DNA of 45,457 nt from Microcaldota archaeon (GCA_026982895.1 JALWQW010000019.1:80500-125956), one strand, 5' to 3'; shown: positions 1 through 9,981, numbered from the stretch's first letter. Notes: generated from the letters alone by a model not told the origin. A program made the numbers and translations.

Positions 1-1370
1 AAGCCTTTTATCTCTTCTTCTATCCTTTTTTTCTCAACAATTGCCCTATCCAATACCCTCCTAATCCTCTTGGCCTTTTCCAAATTTTCAGTTATTTTCT
101 CAATTTCCTCTTTACTCCTCTCAATCTTTTTTTCATTCTCGTCGATGTCTTTTAGCCAAAAATCCACAACCTGCTTTATTTTTTCTCCGCCTAGTTCGGT
201 TCCACATGTAGGGCAGGTGCCGCTTTTCGCTTCGTTCAGTGTTTTAACTGCAGATTTTGCCTTTAAAATATGTTCCTTTAGACTGCTTATCAACGCTAAT
301 TTTTCGTCTCTTTTAGCTTCGTTCAATTCAATGATTTTATCTAGTTTTTCTTCTGAAACATTCTTTATCTTTTCTTCAATCTCTGTTAATCTATCCCTTA
401 ACTCTTTCTTCCGCTTCCTTTCCCTCTCCGCCATTTTCAAATCACTGCTTATTTTTACTAAACCTCTCTCTATGTCGTGCATTTTTTCTCTCATTGCCTT
501 TATTTTATCATCTAGCCAGCTCATTTTTTCCATTAGCTCTTTCCTTTCTTCACTGCTTATTTCCTTCCCTTCTAAAAATTCTTTCAGCTCTTTAATCTGC
601 CCCTCTAAACTCATCTTTTCTCTATTTAATTTATCCCATGTTTGCTCCTTCTTTGCCAACTCAATAACTTTTGTTTTTATGCTTTTGTATGCTGCCATCT
701 CTTCTTCAAGCTTTTTCTCGATTTCTTTCTTCTTCTCGCTGAGGCTTTTAATTTTCTCAGCTATCTCGTCTATTTGCTTTGAAATCTCAGAGGCGTCTTC
801 TCTGCTTACCCTTTCCTCCAAGACTTTCTTTTCTTTCTTCAATGTGTTTGCTACGGTTGTAGCTGTTTCATAAGTTTTTTGAATTAACTCTATGCCCATA
901 AGCTTGTCTATAGCTTCCTTTCTATCTTTTTGGCTTTCGCTTACAAGGGCTGTCAGTTCGTTTTGGGCAGCGTAAACTGCCTTTTTGAAAAGCTCCTTTG
1001 ACATGCCTATAATCTCCACAATCTCAGAAGTTACTTTTTTTGACCCCTCTACTTTTAACTTTCCATCAACATATAATTTTGCTAGCGTCGTCTTGCCTTT
1101 TGGAATAATTCTCTCTACCACTATTTTCTTGCCATTTAATTCTAACTCAACCCTTACTTCAGCTTTTTTCTCACCATATCTTATATAGTCGTCATTTGTT
1201 CCATTTTTATATGAGCTCATCATCTCTCCAAACAGTGCGAAGGATATCGCTTCTAAAACAGAACTTTTGCCGGAGCCCATGCTCCCTATAAATAAATTAG
1301 CTCCCTCTTCAAATACGAGTGTAGTATCTTCATGAGATGTCCAGTTCTTAAGCCTTACTTTCTTAATCAC
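1..1370 (-). CDS. rad50: Rad50-like SMC-family ATPase, N-terminal part (partial, runs off the window start)
   Basis: Not in the ORF track. Reverse-strand translation from GTG at 1370: VIKKVRLKNWTSHEDTTLVFEEGANLFIGSMGSGKSSVLEAISFALFGEMM... with Walker A (GSMGSGKSS), long coiled coil, and a zinc-hook CPTC (204-215 on minus). Confidence 0.88.
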   Translation of the reverse strand, partial: MIKKVRLKNWTSHEDTTLVFEEGANLFIGSMGSGKSSVLEAISFALFGEMMSSYKNGTNDDYIRYGEKKAEVRVELELNGKKIVVERIIPKGKTTLAKLYVDGKLKVEGSKKVTSEIVEIIGMSKELFKKAVYAAQNELTALVSESQKDRKEAIDKLMGIELIQKTYETATTVANTLKKEKKVLEERVSREDASEISKQIDEIAEKIKSLSEKKKEIEKKLEEEMAAYKSIKTKVIELAKKEQTWDKLNREKMSLEGQIKELKEFLEGKEISSEERKELMEKMSWLDDKIKAMREKMHDIERGLVKISSDLKMAERERKRKKELRDRLTEIEEKIKNVSEEKLDKIIELNEAKRDEKLALISSLKEHILKAKSAVKTLNEAKSGTCPTCGTELGGEKIKQVVDFWLKDIDENEKKIERSKEEIEKITENLEKAKRIRRVLDRAIVEKKRIEEEIKG

Positions 1371-1403
1371 AGTAAAAAATGAAGGGAAGGGGTTAAAAAA
1401 GTA

Positions 1404-2972
1404 TTATTGGTTGGCTAGTACTTTGTATGCCCTTTCACCATATTGCCCTATCAATAGGTTGTTTGTATTCTCTCTGTTAATTTCAGATAGTGCTTTCATA
1501 GCTTCATTGATTAAATCTTTTGTTCTTTTTATATCCCAAGTATCATAATTATAATACTTCTTCTCTTCTTGCAGTCTATTTTGAAGCCGCTTTATAATAA
1601 ATACTATATCATCAAGCATTCTTTTACCTATTTTTTCGTTTTCTGTGTATAGAGCTATATCTTTCTCCATCTTCAAGATAATTTTTATTATATCTTTATT
1701 TATTTCTCTGCTTGAAATGTTCTTCATTAGGATTTCGTGTAATCTTTTGTAAACTGAGGAATCAAATGGCATCTTTCCAAGTTCGCCAACCCCGTTAAGG
1801 TAATACTCGACCTTAGAAGGTTCATTCTCCATTAACCACACCATAAATTCTCTGGCAGCTTTGTAGTATAGCTCTTTTCTTTTACCACTAAGCTGAAATC
1901 CAGATTCGAAAAGCTCTCCTCCATAACCATAATACTTTTTATTTATGATCTTCAAATAATCTATTGTGGCTTTCATGATCTCTTCATCACTACTATCTCC
2001 ACCAAGTATGTTTATAAGGAATTTCTTTATCCTATCACTTTTTTTCATATTCGCATTATATTTATCATCAAGTACAAACTTAGTCACTATCATTTCTCTT
2101 ATTTCAGGAGTTTTTATGAATGCCTCTTTCAAGAGCTCTTTTTTCTCCTCTTCACTAATTGCCTTTTTTATTTTTTCAATGATACTCTTTAATATATTGT
2201 TGTCTTCATTTGTTTTCACTGTATTGTCTTTGAAAGGTAGAATATATGCTTCTTTTATGTAGCTATAAAGAAATTGATTTATCTCTTTTCCATAGATTTC
2301 GATTTTTGGATAGATCTCTTTCAATGTTAATAAGAATTTTATTTTTTCTCCTTTAGGAACTCTATCATCATTGATAGCATCCTCGATGCTTTTTGTATCT
2401 TTATTAAATATGAATTTACTGAAGTAATCTATTAAAATATCGCTTTTTGTATTTATAGCCACCTTTATAATCTCACTTGTTTTTTTGAATAATATCTTCT
2501 TTTTATTTTTGTCCAGCGTCTCATCGACTTTTACCCATTTATCTTTATATGTATCCCATACACCCATCTTTTTCTCCTCTTTTATCTCATTAATTATGGC
2601 TTTTACTATATTTTCGTTCTTTAGAAGATTATACAATTTTTCATTGATTTCTGAATCTATCTTTGTTTTTATTTTAATTGCTTCGCTTAATATCCATTGG
2701 ATCTCATAAGGCATCAGTTTTCCATCTTTCAAAAGTGGATCCTCCATGCATGCAGTCATTTCATTTAACATTTGGCTTCTTACATTTATCTTGTTGAAGC
2801 TTTTGTTAGCTGTTTCTAAGAGCTTCCTTTCATTATGTATCTTATTTTTTAATACTTTACATATGTCCTTTTTTGGAAGTTTCATTTTATTCTCTCTATT
2901 TGCATGGGCATTATTACTCGCTAACAACATAGCACTCATAATGAGCGCTGCTTTTCCAATTTTATTTACCAT
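1404..2972 (-). CDS. Predicted exported alpha-helical protein of unknown function (522 aa)
   Basis: Long ORF; N-terminal hydrophobic signal-like segment MVNKIGKAALIMSAMLLASNNAHA|N; charged helical remainder; no family recognised. Confidence 0.75.
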   Translation of the reverse strand: MVNKIGKAALIMSAMLLASNNAHANRENKMKLPKKDICKVLKNKIHNERKLLETANKSFNKINVRSQMLNEMTACMEDPLLKDGKLMPYEIQWILSEAIKIKTKIDSEINEKLYNLLKNENIVKAIINEIKEEKKMGVWDTYKDKWVKVDETLDKNKKKILFKKTSEIIKVAINTKSDILIDYFSKFIFNKDTKSIEDAINDDRVPKGEKIKFLLTLKEIYPKIEIYGKEINQFLYSYIKEAYILPFKDNTVKTNEDNNILKSIIEKIKKAISEEEKKELLKEAFIKTPEIREMIVTKFVLDDKYNANMKKSDRIKKFLINILGGDSSDEEIMKATIDYLKIINKKYYGYGGELFESGFQLSGKRKELYYKAAREFMVWLMENEPSKVEYYLNGVGELGKMPFDSSVYKRLHEILMKNISSREINKDIIKIILKMEKDIALYTENEKIGKRMLDDIVFIIKRLQNRLQEEKKYYNYDTWDIKRTKDLINEAMKALSEINRENTNNLLIGQYGERAYKVLANQ

Positions 2973-3034
2973 ACAGCAATATGTGGATAGAAAAGTTTAA
3001 AAAACTAATCTATAAACCACACATTATAACAATA

Positions 3035-3439
3035 CTATTCTCTCACAGGCTCGAACTTAAAGCCGTAGTGGATGAGTCCCTCTGGGTCTTCCTGCTGTAG
3101 TTTTCGGAACATGACTTTTACAGGCAGGCCTATTTTCATCTCTTCATCTCTTACATTTACTATTTGAGCCGTGAGACGCGTTCCCTCTTCTAACTCTATT
3201 ATTGCCATGTAATAAGGCACTTGTTCTTCCAAACCTGGTGGAGCGACGAAGACCTTTGTATATGATATAACTTTGCCCACACCTTTAAACTTGGCTGGAA
3301 CTATTTTGCCAGCTCTTCTGCATTTTGGGCATATAGCCCTTGGTGGAAAGTAGTAAGTGCCACAGTTTTCACATTTAGTCCCTTCTAGTCTATAACGGTG
3401 TGGAATCCTCCTCCAATTAAGTGGTAAGCTAATTCGCAT
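3035..3439 (-). CDS. DUF35-type Zn-ribbon/OB-fold protein (acyl-CoA associated)
   Basis: CENCGTYYFPPRAICPKC rubredoxin-like zinc ribbon followed by an OB-fold-like domain (GKVISYTKVFVAPPGLEEQVPYYMAIIELEEGTRLTAQI). Confidence 0.85.
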   Translation of the reverse strand: MRISLPLNWRRIPHRYRLEGTKCENCGTYYFPPRAICPKCRRAGKIVPAKFKGVGKVISYTKVFVAPPGLEEQVPYYMAIIELEEGTRLTAQIVNVRDEEMKIGLPVKVMFRKLQQEDPEGLIHYGFKFEPVRE

Positions 3440-3475
3440 ACCTGCCTATTGTGGAGAAAGGTTTTTAATAGTCCT

Positions 3476-4096
3476 TCAATGTCTTCCGCTGAATGTGGAA
3501 GTCAGAAGCTCATTTACATATCTCATAGCTTCGCGTAAGTCCGTTGGGAGGTCTTTTCCCAGCATCTTATAAGCTTCGCCGTATTTTTTAATCTGCTTCT
3601 CGTACCAGGCCTTGTCTTTCACAAGCAGCGCTTTATTTATCCATAAATCATAGCCGTTATCGAGTAAATCCGCAGCCTTAACTATCTCTGCTTTTTTATG
3701 CCCTACCAATTCCTTTATATACTGAGAATAATCGCTTTTCTTCGTTAGCGCATCGACTATATCTAAGACCTCTTTGCTGAAATATCTCATCAGATACTCT
3801 CGATTTAAGGGCGTATCCTCTATAACATCGTGTAGCAGCGCTCCTTCAATGTATGGTGAGCAATAACCTGCCTTAGCTAGGATTATAGCTACTCTTAGAG
3901 GGTGTACAATAAATTCGTGTTTTGTTTTCCTGAATTGTCCTCTATGCGCATCTTCACTTATCATAAGGGCTTGTTCTATTTCAGGCGTATAACATCCTCT
4001 ATTTTTTAACTCATTTATGAGGATAAGCTTCAATCCCTCTGCGTTTTCGTATACAGGCGCTAAGAATTCAGTAATCTCTTTGAAAAGCATAGCCAC
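3476..4096 (-). CDS. HD-domain phosphohydrolase resembling RelA/SpoT-type (MESH1/SAH-like) hydrolases
   Basis: Motifs HPLRVAIILA...GALLHDVIEDT...IVDALTKK...IVKAADLLDN resemble the SpoT hydrolase HD domain. Confidence 0.72.
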   Translation of the reverse strand: MAMLFKEITEFLAPVYENAEGLKLILINELKNRGCYTPEIEQALMISEDAHRGQFRKTKHEFIVHPLRVAIILAKAGYCSPYIEGALLHDVIEDTPLNREYLMRYFSKEVLDIVDALTKKSDYSQYIKELVGHKKAEIVKAADLLDNGYDLWINKALLVKDKAWYEKQIKKYGEAYKMLGKDLPTDLREAMRYVNELLTSTFSGRH

Positions 4097-4183
4097 GATT
4101 GACCAAATGTTCTTTTAAAGCTTGCTTTTGGCGATTGCGGTTTAACATATAACCTTTTTAACATATTCTCCCATAAGATTATC

Positions 4184-4837
4184 ATGCATTTAACAAAAAA
4201 ATCTGCTGCTAAGAAACCTGACAAACAAAAACCCGGAGCTCGTTTGTATCCCAATCATATCGCTTCTCTTCATACAATTCCTGAGATGTCATTAGAGCCA
4301 CATTCAAATAGAGGAATTATTGAAGGATACATGCGCGACACAACCACTACGCGCAAAATATTTGCCATTGTGTTCGATAACGGCGTCCTTTTCTTCACGC
4401 CCTATTATGGCAATGAGATCGCATTAGGCTTGCTATCAAAAGAATATACTCCTCTTCTTTCAAGATCTACTTTTACAAAGGATTTTGCCCTCATTTATCC
4501 ATTCACAGCTTATTATGCAAATGTTCTTCATTACGCTTTTCCTGATAAAGATATTATTACTGTGAGAACCTATGACTTCGAAGATAAAGAAGTTACTGAG
4601 GATAAATTTATCGTAGCAATTCTCAAAGGTGAATCCCCAAAACTTTTTTCCCTTACTGTCGATATGAATAGAATACACCTTGTGGGTGTTGAAATCTATG
4701 ATAACGATCAAATTGAATTCACGTTCTCGACATTAAAAGGTTTGAAGAAGATTCTCTGCACAATTCCTTCGGAAAGCATGGATATGTATAATGTATCTAG
4801 AAGCATAAACAAAACTCTCGAAGGTGTCCTATCCTAG
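4184..4837 (+). CDS. Hypothetical protein (217 aa) with basic N-terminus
   Basis: Complete ORF with TATA-like TTTTTAA at 4155-4161; no recognised domain. Confidence 0.65.
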   Translation: MHLTKKSAAKKPDKQKPGARLYPNHIASLHTIPEMSLEPHSNRGIIEGYMRDTTTTRKIFAIVFDNGVLFFTPYYGNEIALGLLSKEYTPLLSRSTFTKDFALIYPFTAYYANVLHYAFPDKDIITVRTYDFEDKEVTEDKFIVAILKGESPKLFSLTVDMNRIHLVGVEIYDNDQIEFTFSTLKGLKKILCTIPSESMDMYNVSRSINKTLEGVLS

Positions 4838-4850
4838 TGGAGGTTTAAGA

Positions 4851-5495
4851 ATGAAAATTGTTGATGAAGAAGTTAAATTTATCTTGCCTGGAAAGAGGGT
4901 GGAGCTTAAAGCTCAATTAAAGCCCCGATTTCAGTTTGACATTAAGAGGTCTGCGCCTCTTATTGACCTCACACTGCCTCACAATAAGAAGAAGTTTCCT
5001 TTCCTGGGTTTAGAAAGAGGTTGCTTTTTCCCATATCCCTATGGTGATGGCAGGATTAGCCTCTATGCATTTTCTTTTGGCAATTCGTCGCTTAAAGATT
5101 TTATTGGTCGTGGTATGACGGCAGAATCTCTATATCTGAAGCAATTAATCTTAAGCTTGTCGTCTCTTAAAATCGAGGCCTATTCGCTTGGTAAAGCAGA
5201 TGTTTTGCTTTTAGATTCTAGAGGTGTTTTAGAGGATGGAATACGGCAGGATTATCTTATTGTTGCTCTTATCAACAAGCATGGCGCCTTTTTCATAGAT
5301 GATTTTTTACTGGATACGCCGGATTATTCCCTCTTTAGTTGGATGGTTTCTCCTGATGGCATTCTAAAATTCATTGGCATGAATAGTGAGGGCTACTTTT
5401 CAAGTGATTGGTATAAATTACCTCTTGACACAAATAGCGATAAGCCGAGCAGCGAGTTGGGCGTCTTTCTTTGCCCTGAATCTGATCTAAGTTGA
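4851..5495 (+). CDS. Hypothetical protein (~214 aa), likely co-transcribed with 4184-4837
   Basis: ORF track begins at 4824, but ATG at 4851 (MKIVDEEVKFILPGKRVE) avoids the overlap and is a more likely start. Confidence 0.62.
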   Translation: MKIVDEEVKFILPGKRVELKAQLKPRFQFDIKRSAPLIDLTLPHNKKKFPFLGLERGCFFPYPYGDGRISLYAFSFGNSSLKDFIGRGMTAESLYLKQLILSLSSLKIEAYSLGKADVLLLDSRGVLEDGIRQDYLIVALINKHGAFFIDDFLLDTPDYSLFSWMVSPDGILKFIGMNSEGYFSSDWYKLPLDTNSDKPSSELGVFLCPESDLS

Positions 5496-5539
5496 GCTGT
5501 TAAGGATAATTTTTAAATCTTTCTCTTCCAAATGAGCTT

Positions 5540-6727
5540 ATGATATCTTTAAGCTTTTTGCCGTCGTTTCTCCAGGGAAGCGAGCAGCTGATTTTATTTG
5601 TTGGTGGATTTGTTTTGTTTTCCATATTAACGGACGCTATTATAACTTTCTTCATACTCGGTTTTAAGCATGTGGCTGATAGAACCAAGAACGATTTGGA
5701 CGACGACATAGTTAAGATAATGGATAAGCGCAAGAAGTATCTATCTATCCTTATTGGTGTGTTTGTGGCGGCTGAACTTGTTTATGGTAATATTGTTCTT
5801 TTAGGTATAACCCTATACAATTGGTTTGTGGTGTTTGTTCTCATATTGGTTGGCGTTATAAGCGCAGATCTTACGGATACACTTTTAAGCTTCTACATGC
5901 GGAAAATTGCACCTAAAACCAAGAGCCGTTTAGACGATGAAGTTTTGCCATTGGCTAAGAATATTATAAAAATAAGCATATATGTTCTTGTTTTCACCAT
6001 CGCTCTCAGTCAGCTTGGTATAGATATAGGTCCTATAATCGCAGGGTTGGGTATTGGAGGTCTGGCTATAGGTTTGGCTTTGCAGGACACTCTGGCTAAT
6101 CTCTTTGCTGGAATGCACATTATACTGGATAGGCCTATACGGGTTGGCGACTATGTGCAGATGGGCAGTTATGAAGGTAGCGTAAAAGAAATAGGCTGGC
6201 GTACGACGAAAATTCTGGCCCCTGGCAATAAAGAGATTATTGTGCCCAATAAAGAACTTGCCAATTCTGTTCTTATAAATTATCTCAAGCCGAATAAGCC
6301 GACAGGCCATGTTGTCACTTTTGGCGTCGCTTATGGTGTTGATGTCGAAAAGGTAAAGAATATCTTCTTAGATGTTTGTAAGCAGCTCAAAAAGGAGGGC
6401 TTGATAGAAGGTGGTGAGTGGATAAGACTTGATGAATTGGGGGACAGCTCCCTAAATTTTAAGGGCGGCTTCATGGTGCCTCAGTATACACAGCGTTTCG
6501 CCGCCCAGGGCCGCTTTTATGAGCTTCTCTACAATGAGCTCAATCAAGCTGGCATAGAGATACCTTATCCCACGCAGACGATATATTTGAAGATGGATGA
6601 GAATGAAAATCCCTTAAAAATGACTTTGGAAGATCACAGCAAACCTGCCGACAAAGTTGTTAAGAGAGTAAGGAAAGCTGCTAAAAAGGCACCTAAAAAG
6701 GCCGCTGGCAAAAAGAAGCGCCGCTGA
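5540..6727 (+). CDS. mscS: Small-conductance mechanosensitive channel (MscS family) with Lys/Ala-rich C-terminal tail
   Basis: GPIIAGLGIGGLAIGLALQDTLANLFAGMHIILDRPIRVGDYVQMGSYEGSVKEIGWRTTKI is the MscS pore/beta domain signature; tail KRVRKAAKKAPKKAAGKKKRR. Confidence 0.93.
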   Translation: MISLSFLPSFLQGSEQLILFVGGFVLFSILTDAIITFFILGFKHVADRTKNDLDDDIVKIMDKRKKYLSILIGVFVAAELVYGNIVLLGITLYNWFVVFVLILVGVISADLTDTLLSFYMRKIAPKTKSRLDDEVLPLAKNIIKISIYVLVFTIALSQLGIDIGPIIAGLGIGGLAIGLALQDTLANLFAGMHIILDRPIRVGDYVQMGSYEGSVKEIGWRTTKILAPGNKEIIVPNKELANSVLINYLKPNKPTGHVVTFGVAYGVDVEKVKNIFLDVCKQLKKEGLIEGGEWIRLDELGDSSLNFKGGFMVPQYTQRFAAQGRFYELLYNELNQAGIEIPYPTQTIYLKMDENENPLKMTLEDHSKPADKVVKRVRKAAKKAPKKAAGKKKRR

Positions 6728-6973
6728 GAGCTCCATCGAAAAAAAGCAGAGAAAGAGAATTTGTAATTGTAAGCTTTGAATAGGAGGGTAAGCGTTAGAA
6801 GCTAAATACTTGGATGGAAACTGATGAAAATAACGAGTGCAAAAGCTTTCATATCTGTCTTCTTCTAGAAGGTTTGAAGTATACTTATATTATTGAGCTC
6901 TAGCCGGCCGAAAGCATTTATAAGCTTATCGCACCTAAAAGAGCTACTCTTTTTAATTCTAAGAGGTGTATCT

Positions 6974-8869
6974 GTGGATATCTCAAAGATTCAAAGCAAA
7001 ATAAAGGAAGTGCTCGGTAGCGACCTTGTCGATGTTGAGTTATGGGGGTCTGTTATAGCAGTTTATGTTCGGGATTTATCTAAGTATTACAACGACCGTT
7101 CTTTTTTAAGGCAACTCGCTTCTGAGCTAAAGCGAAAGGTAGTTGTTAGGGCTATAAGGGATAAGCGCGCATCCCCAGAAAAAACCAGGGAATTAATAGA
7201 CAAGTTATGTGCTGAAGCTAAACTAACTAATGTATGGTTCAATGACGCCTTTGGCGAGGTTATCATTGAGGCATATAAACCAGGGCTTGTCATTGGTAAA
7301 GGTGGTGCAAATCTTCATGAAATAGCTTCTAATACTGGGTGGGTGCCTATCATAAAAAGAGCGCCTACGATGCCCTCTTTTACGGTTGAGGGTGTTAGGA
7401 AGAGCACAATAGCCCAAGCAGACCAGAGGAAGAAATTCCTTCAAAAGGTGGGTAAGGAGCTTTTGAAACCCACTCCCGACACGACATGGATACGGGCTGT
7501 TATGCTTGGAGCATTCAAGGAAGTGGGCCGCTCTGCCCTTCTCATACAAACAAAGCACAGCAAGATTTTACTCGATGCTGGTGTTCATACTGGTTTAAAC
7601 CCCATAACAGCAGATAAAGAGAGCCTCTATCCTTATGTCAATATGTTTAGCTTTCCAATTCAGGATTTGGATGCTGTTGTTATAAGCCATGCCCATATGG
7701 ATCATGTTGGCTTTTTGCCGTTTTTATTTGCCGCAGGTTACGACGGTCCTGTTTATATGACTCCACCTACTAGAGAGTTAATGGCTCTTTTGCAGCTAGA
7801 CTACTACAATCTCATGAATAAAGTCTATGGCACAGATGCTCCTTATACGAAGAAAGATATAAGCCATGAACTCAATAATGTTATACCTGTGCAGTATGGT
7901 GAGGTCGTCGATATAACTCCTGAGGTTAAGCTTACAATGTATAATGCTGGCCATATTCTCGGCAGCGCCATTACACACCTCCACATCGGTGAGGGAAAGC
8001 ACAATGTTATATATACAGGAGATTTCAAATTTGGTCCAACGAAGCTGCTAAACCCTGCACATGTTTCTTTCCCTAGAGCAGATAGCATATTCATGGAGTC
8101 TACCTATGGTGGGGCTAATAATATAACCCCCAACAGGCATGAATCGGATGAGAAGCTTCTCAATATTATTCTTGAAACAGTGCAGAATAAGGGGAAAGTG
8201 CTTATACCTGTCTTTGCCGTGGGAAGAAGCCAAGAAGTCTTACTAACAATAGAGGCTTTTGCTCGCGAATACAAAGATTGGAATATTCCTATTTATATAG
8301 ATGGAATGGTTTTGGAAGCTTCTGCTATACACACAGCTTATCCTGAGTATTTGAAGAGCAGTGTCCAGCGTCGCATCCTCAGCAACGACTCTCCTTTTGA
8401 GTTTGAGTATTTAAAGATAGCACACGGCGTTGATAAGCAGAGTATAACCGACGGCGAGCCTGCTGTTATATTAGCTCCATCTGGTATGCTAACAGGAGGG
8501 CCTTCTGTGGAATATCTAAAGCTGCTTGCCGAGGATGATAAAAGCACGCTTATCTTCGTTGGTTATCAGAGCGCCCTCTCTCTTGGTGCTAAAATTCAGC
8601 AGGGCGTTAGAGAATTTCAGATTCCCTCTGATGGGAAGCTGAAGCATTATCACATGAAGATGCGCGTTGAAACCGTCGAGGGCTTTTCAGGCCACAGCGA
8701 TAGGAGGCAGCTCTTGGCTTGGATAAAAAACCTCAATTCAAAGCCTCGTAGAGTATATACGATGCACGGTGATTTTGCGAGAACCGAAGAGTTAGCCCAG
8801 AAGATAAAGAAGAGCTTTGGCATTCACACAGAATCTCCGTGGAATTTGGAAGCTAGAAGGCTTAGGTAA
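6974..8869 (+). CDS. Archaeal beta-CASP ribonuclease aCPSF1 (KH + metallo-beta-lactamase)
   Basis: N-terminal KH region (VIGKGGANLHEIASNTGWVP), HxHxDH (SHAHMDHVGFLPFL), beta-CASP motifs (IFMESTYGG, PVFAVGRSQEVLL, GFSGHSDRRQL). GTG at 6974 preferred over the upstream TTG in the track. Confidence 0.95.
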   Translation: MDISKIQSKIKEVLGSDLVDVELWGSVIAVYVRDLSKYYNDRSFLRQLASELKRKVVVRAIRDKRASPEKTRELIDKLCAEAKLTNVWFNDAFGEVIIEAYKPGLVIGKGGANLHEIASNTGWVPIIKRAPTMPSFTVEGVRKSTIAQADQRKKFLQKVGKELLKPTPDTTWIRAVMLGAFKEVGRSALLIQTKHSKILLDAGVHTGLNPITADKESLYPYVNMFSFPIQDLDAVVISHAHMDHVGFLPFLFAAGYDGPVYMTPPTRELMALLQLDYYNLMNKVYGTDAPYTKKDISHELNNVIPVQYGEVVDITPEVKLTMYNAGHILGSAITHLHIGEGKHNVIYTGDFKFGPTKLLNPAHVSFPRADSIFMESTYGGANNITPNRHESDEKLLNIILETVQNKGKVLIPVFAVGRSQEVLLTIEAFAREYKDWNIPIYIDGMVLEASAIHTAYPEYLKSSVQRRILSNDSPFEFEYLKIAHGVDKQSITDGEPAVILAPSGMLTGGPSVEYLKLLAEDDKSTLIFVGYQSALSLGAKIQQGVREFQIPSDGKLKHYHMKMRVETVEGFSGHSDRRQLLAWIKNLNSKPRRVYTMHGDFARTEELAQKIKKSFGIHTESPWNLEARRLR

Positions 8870-8901
8870 AACCACTATTTCAGCACACCTTATATATTCT
8901 G

Positions 8902-9981
8902 CTAATGGGCGAAGAAGAATAGGATGCCTAAAACAGCATAGAGCATTACAAGGAGGAAGCCTTCAAACCAATTTACGAGCTTATCTTTGCTTATCTCATT
9001 CATCAGCAGCACAGAGCCTATGATGCTTACTATTTCTAGAGGTGTGAAGAGAAGTGTCATAGCCTGATTGAAGAACCAGCCGGCGAAGACCAAGAGAGGT
9101 GTGACGAAGAGTGCTACTTGCAAAGCGCTTCCAACTGATGCGGTTATCAACAAGTCTACTTTGTTTTTGAGGGCGAGATTGACTGCAAATAAGTGCTCAG
9201 CCACATTTCCAACTAAACCCACTATAACAACACCGACAAACAAGTCGTTGAGATTTAGATGGTGGGAGAAATCCTCAAGGACACTGACGAAATTCTCACT
9301 CGCTATAACTAATGCGAGGGAAGTCAATATGAGTATTCCAATGGCCATGGCTTTGCTTATGTGAGGTTTTTCTCTTTCTCCTTTGTCTATAAACCAATCT
9401 TTGTGGGTTATAAGGGAGAATACAAGGCTTGCTAAGTATATAACGAGCATGAGCCCAGCTACTAATAGAGAGATGCTTTCTATTCTATTTTCTTCATGGA
9501 ATATGGGTAGGAGAGAGGGAAATAAGAATAGGAGCATCGTTATCAGCAAGAGTGTGCTATTGATATCTGCCAGAGAAGAAGAGAGTTTTTGCTCTTTATA
9601 TTTAAATCCTGCTAACAAAATACCGCTACCGAAAACGAATAATGTATTTCCTATAATGGAACCTGTAAGCGATGCTTTGACAACCTCTGTTAAGCCTTCC
9701 TTTACAGCTAATATCGCTATAACCAACTCGGTTAAGTTGCCAAAGGTTGAACTTATCAAACCTCCAACGACGCTGCTGTAATGCCCTGCCAATTCTTCTG
9801 TGGATAAGCCGATATAATAAGCTAATGGTAGTATGGCTAATAATGATGCAGTGAATATTGCTATAGTGTTGCTTGTGAATATAGGTGTCAATAAGCCCGC
9901 CAAAATAATAAGTATGAAAATAATGTCCTTTTTGCCGAATATATCTTTTGTGCCTTTATTTTTCCTCGCCTTTTTGCGCAT
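8902..9981 (-). CDS. Ca2+/cation antiporter (CaCA / CAX-ChaA family)
   Basis: About 11 hydrophobic segments; duplicated motifs (GNLTELVIAILAVKEGLTEVVKASLTGSIIGNTLFV; GNVAEHLFAVNLALKNKVDLLITASVGSALQVALFVTPLLV). Start at 9981 avoids overlap with the divergent dtdA. Confidence 0.92.
   Translation of the reverse strand: MRKKARKNKGTKDIFGKKDIIFILIILAGLLTPIFTSNTIAIFTASLLAILPLAYYIGLSTEELAGHYSSVVGGLISSTFGNLTELVIAILAVKEGLTEVVKASLTGSIIGNTLFVFGSGILLAGFKYKEQKLSSSLADINSTLLLITMLLFLFPSLLPIFHEENRIESISLLVAGLMLVIYLASLVFSLITHKDWFIDKGEREKPHISKAMAIGILILTSLALVIASENFVSVLEDFSHHLNLNDLFVGVVIVGLVGNVAEHLFAVNLALKNKVDLLITASVGSALQVALFVTPLLVFAGWFFNQAMTLLFTPLEIVSIIGSVLLMNEISKDKLVNWFEGFLLVMLYAVLGILFFFAH

Noticed and set aside
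70-873. 267-aa + strand ORF rich in Ser/Phe
   Set aside because: Antisense of the Rad50 coiled coil; its composition is the expected complement of Lys/Glu-rich codons on the other strand.
6728-6892. Possible C/D box element around CTGATGA in the mscS-aCPSF1 gap
   Set aside because: CTGATGA does not fit the RUGAUGA C box and no correctly spaced D/D' boxes were found.
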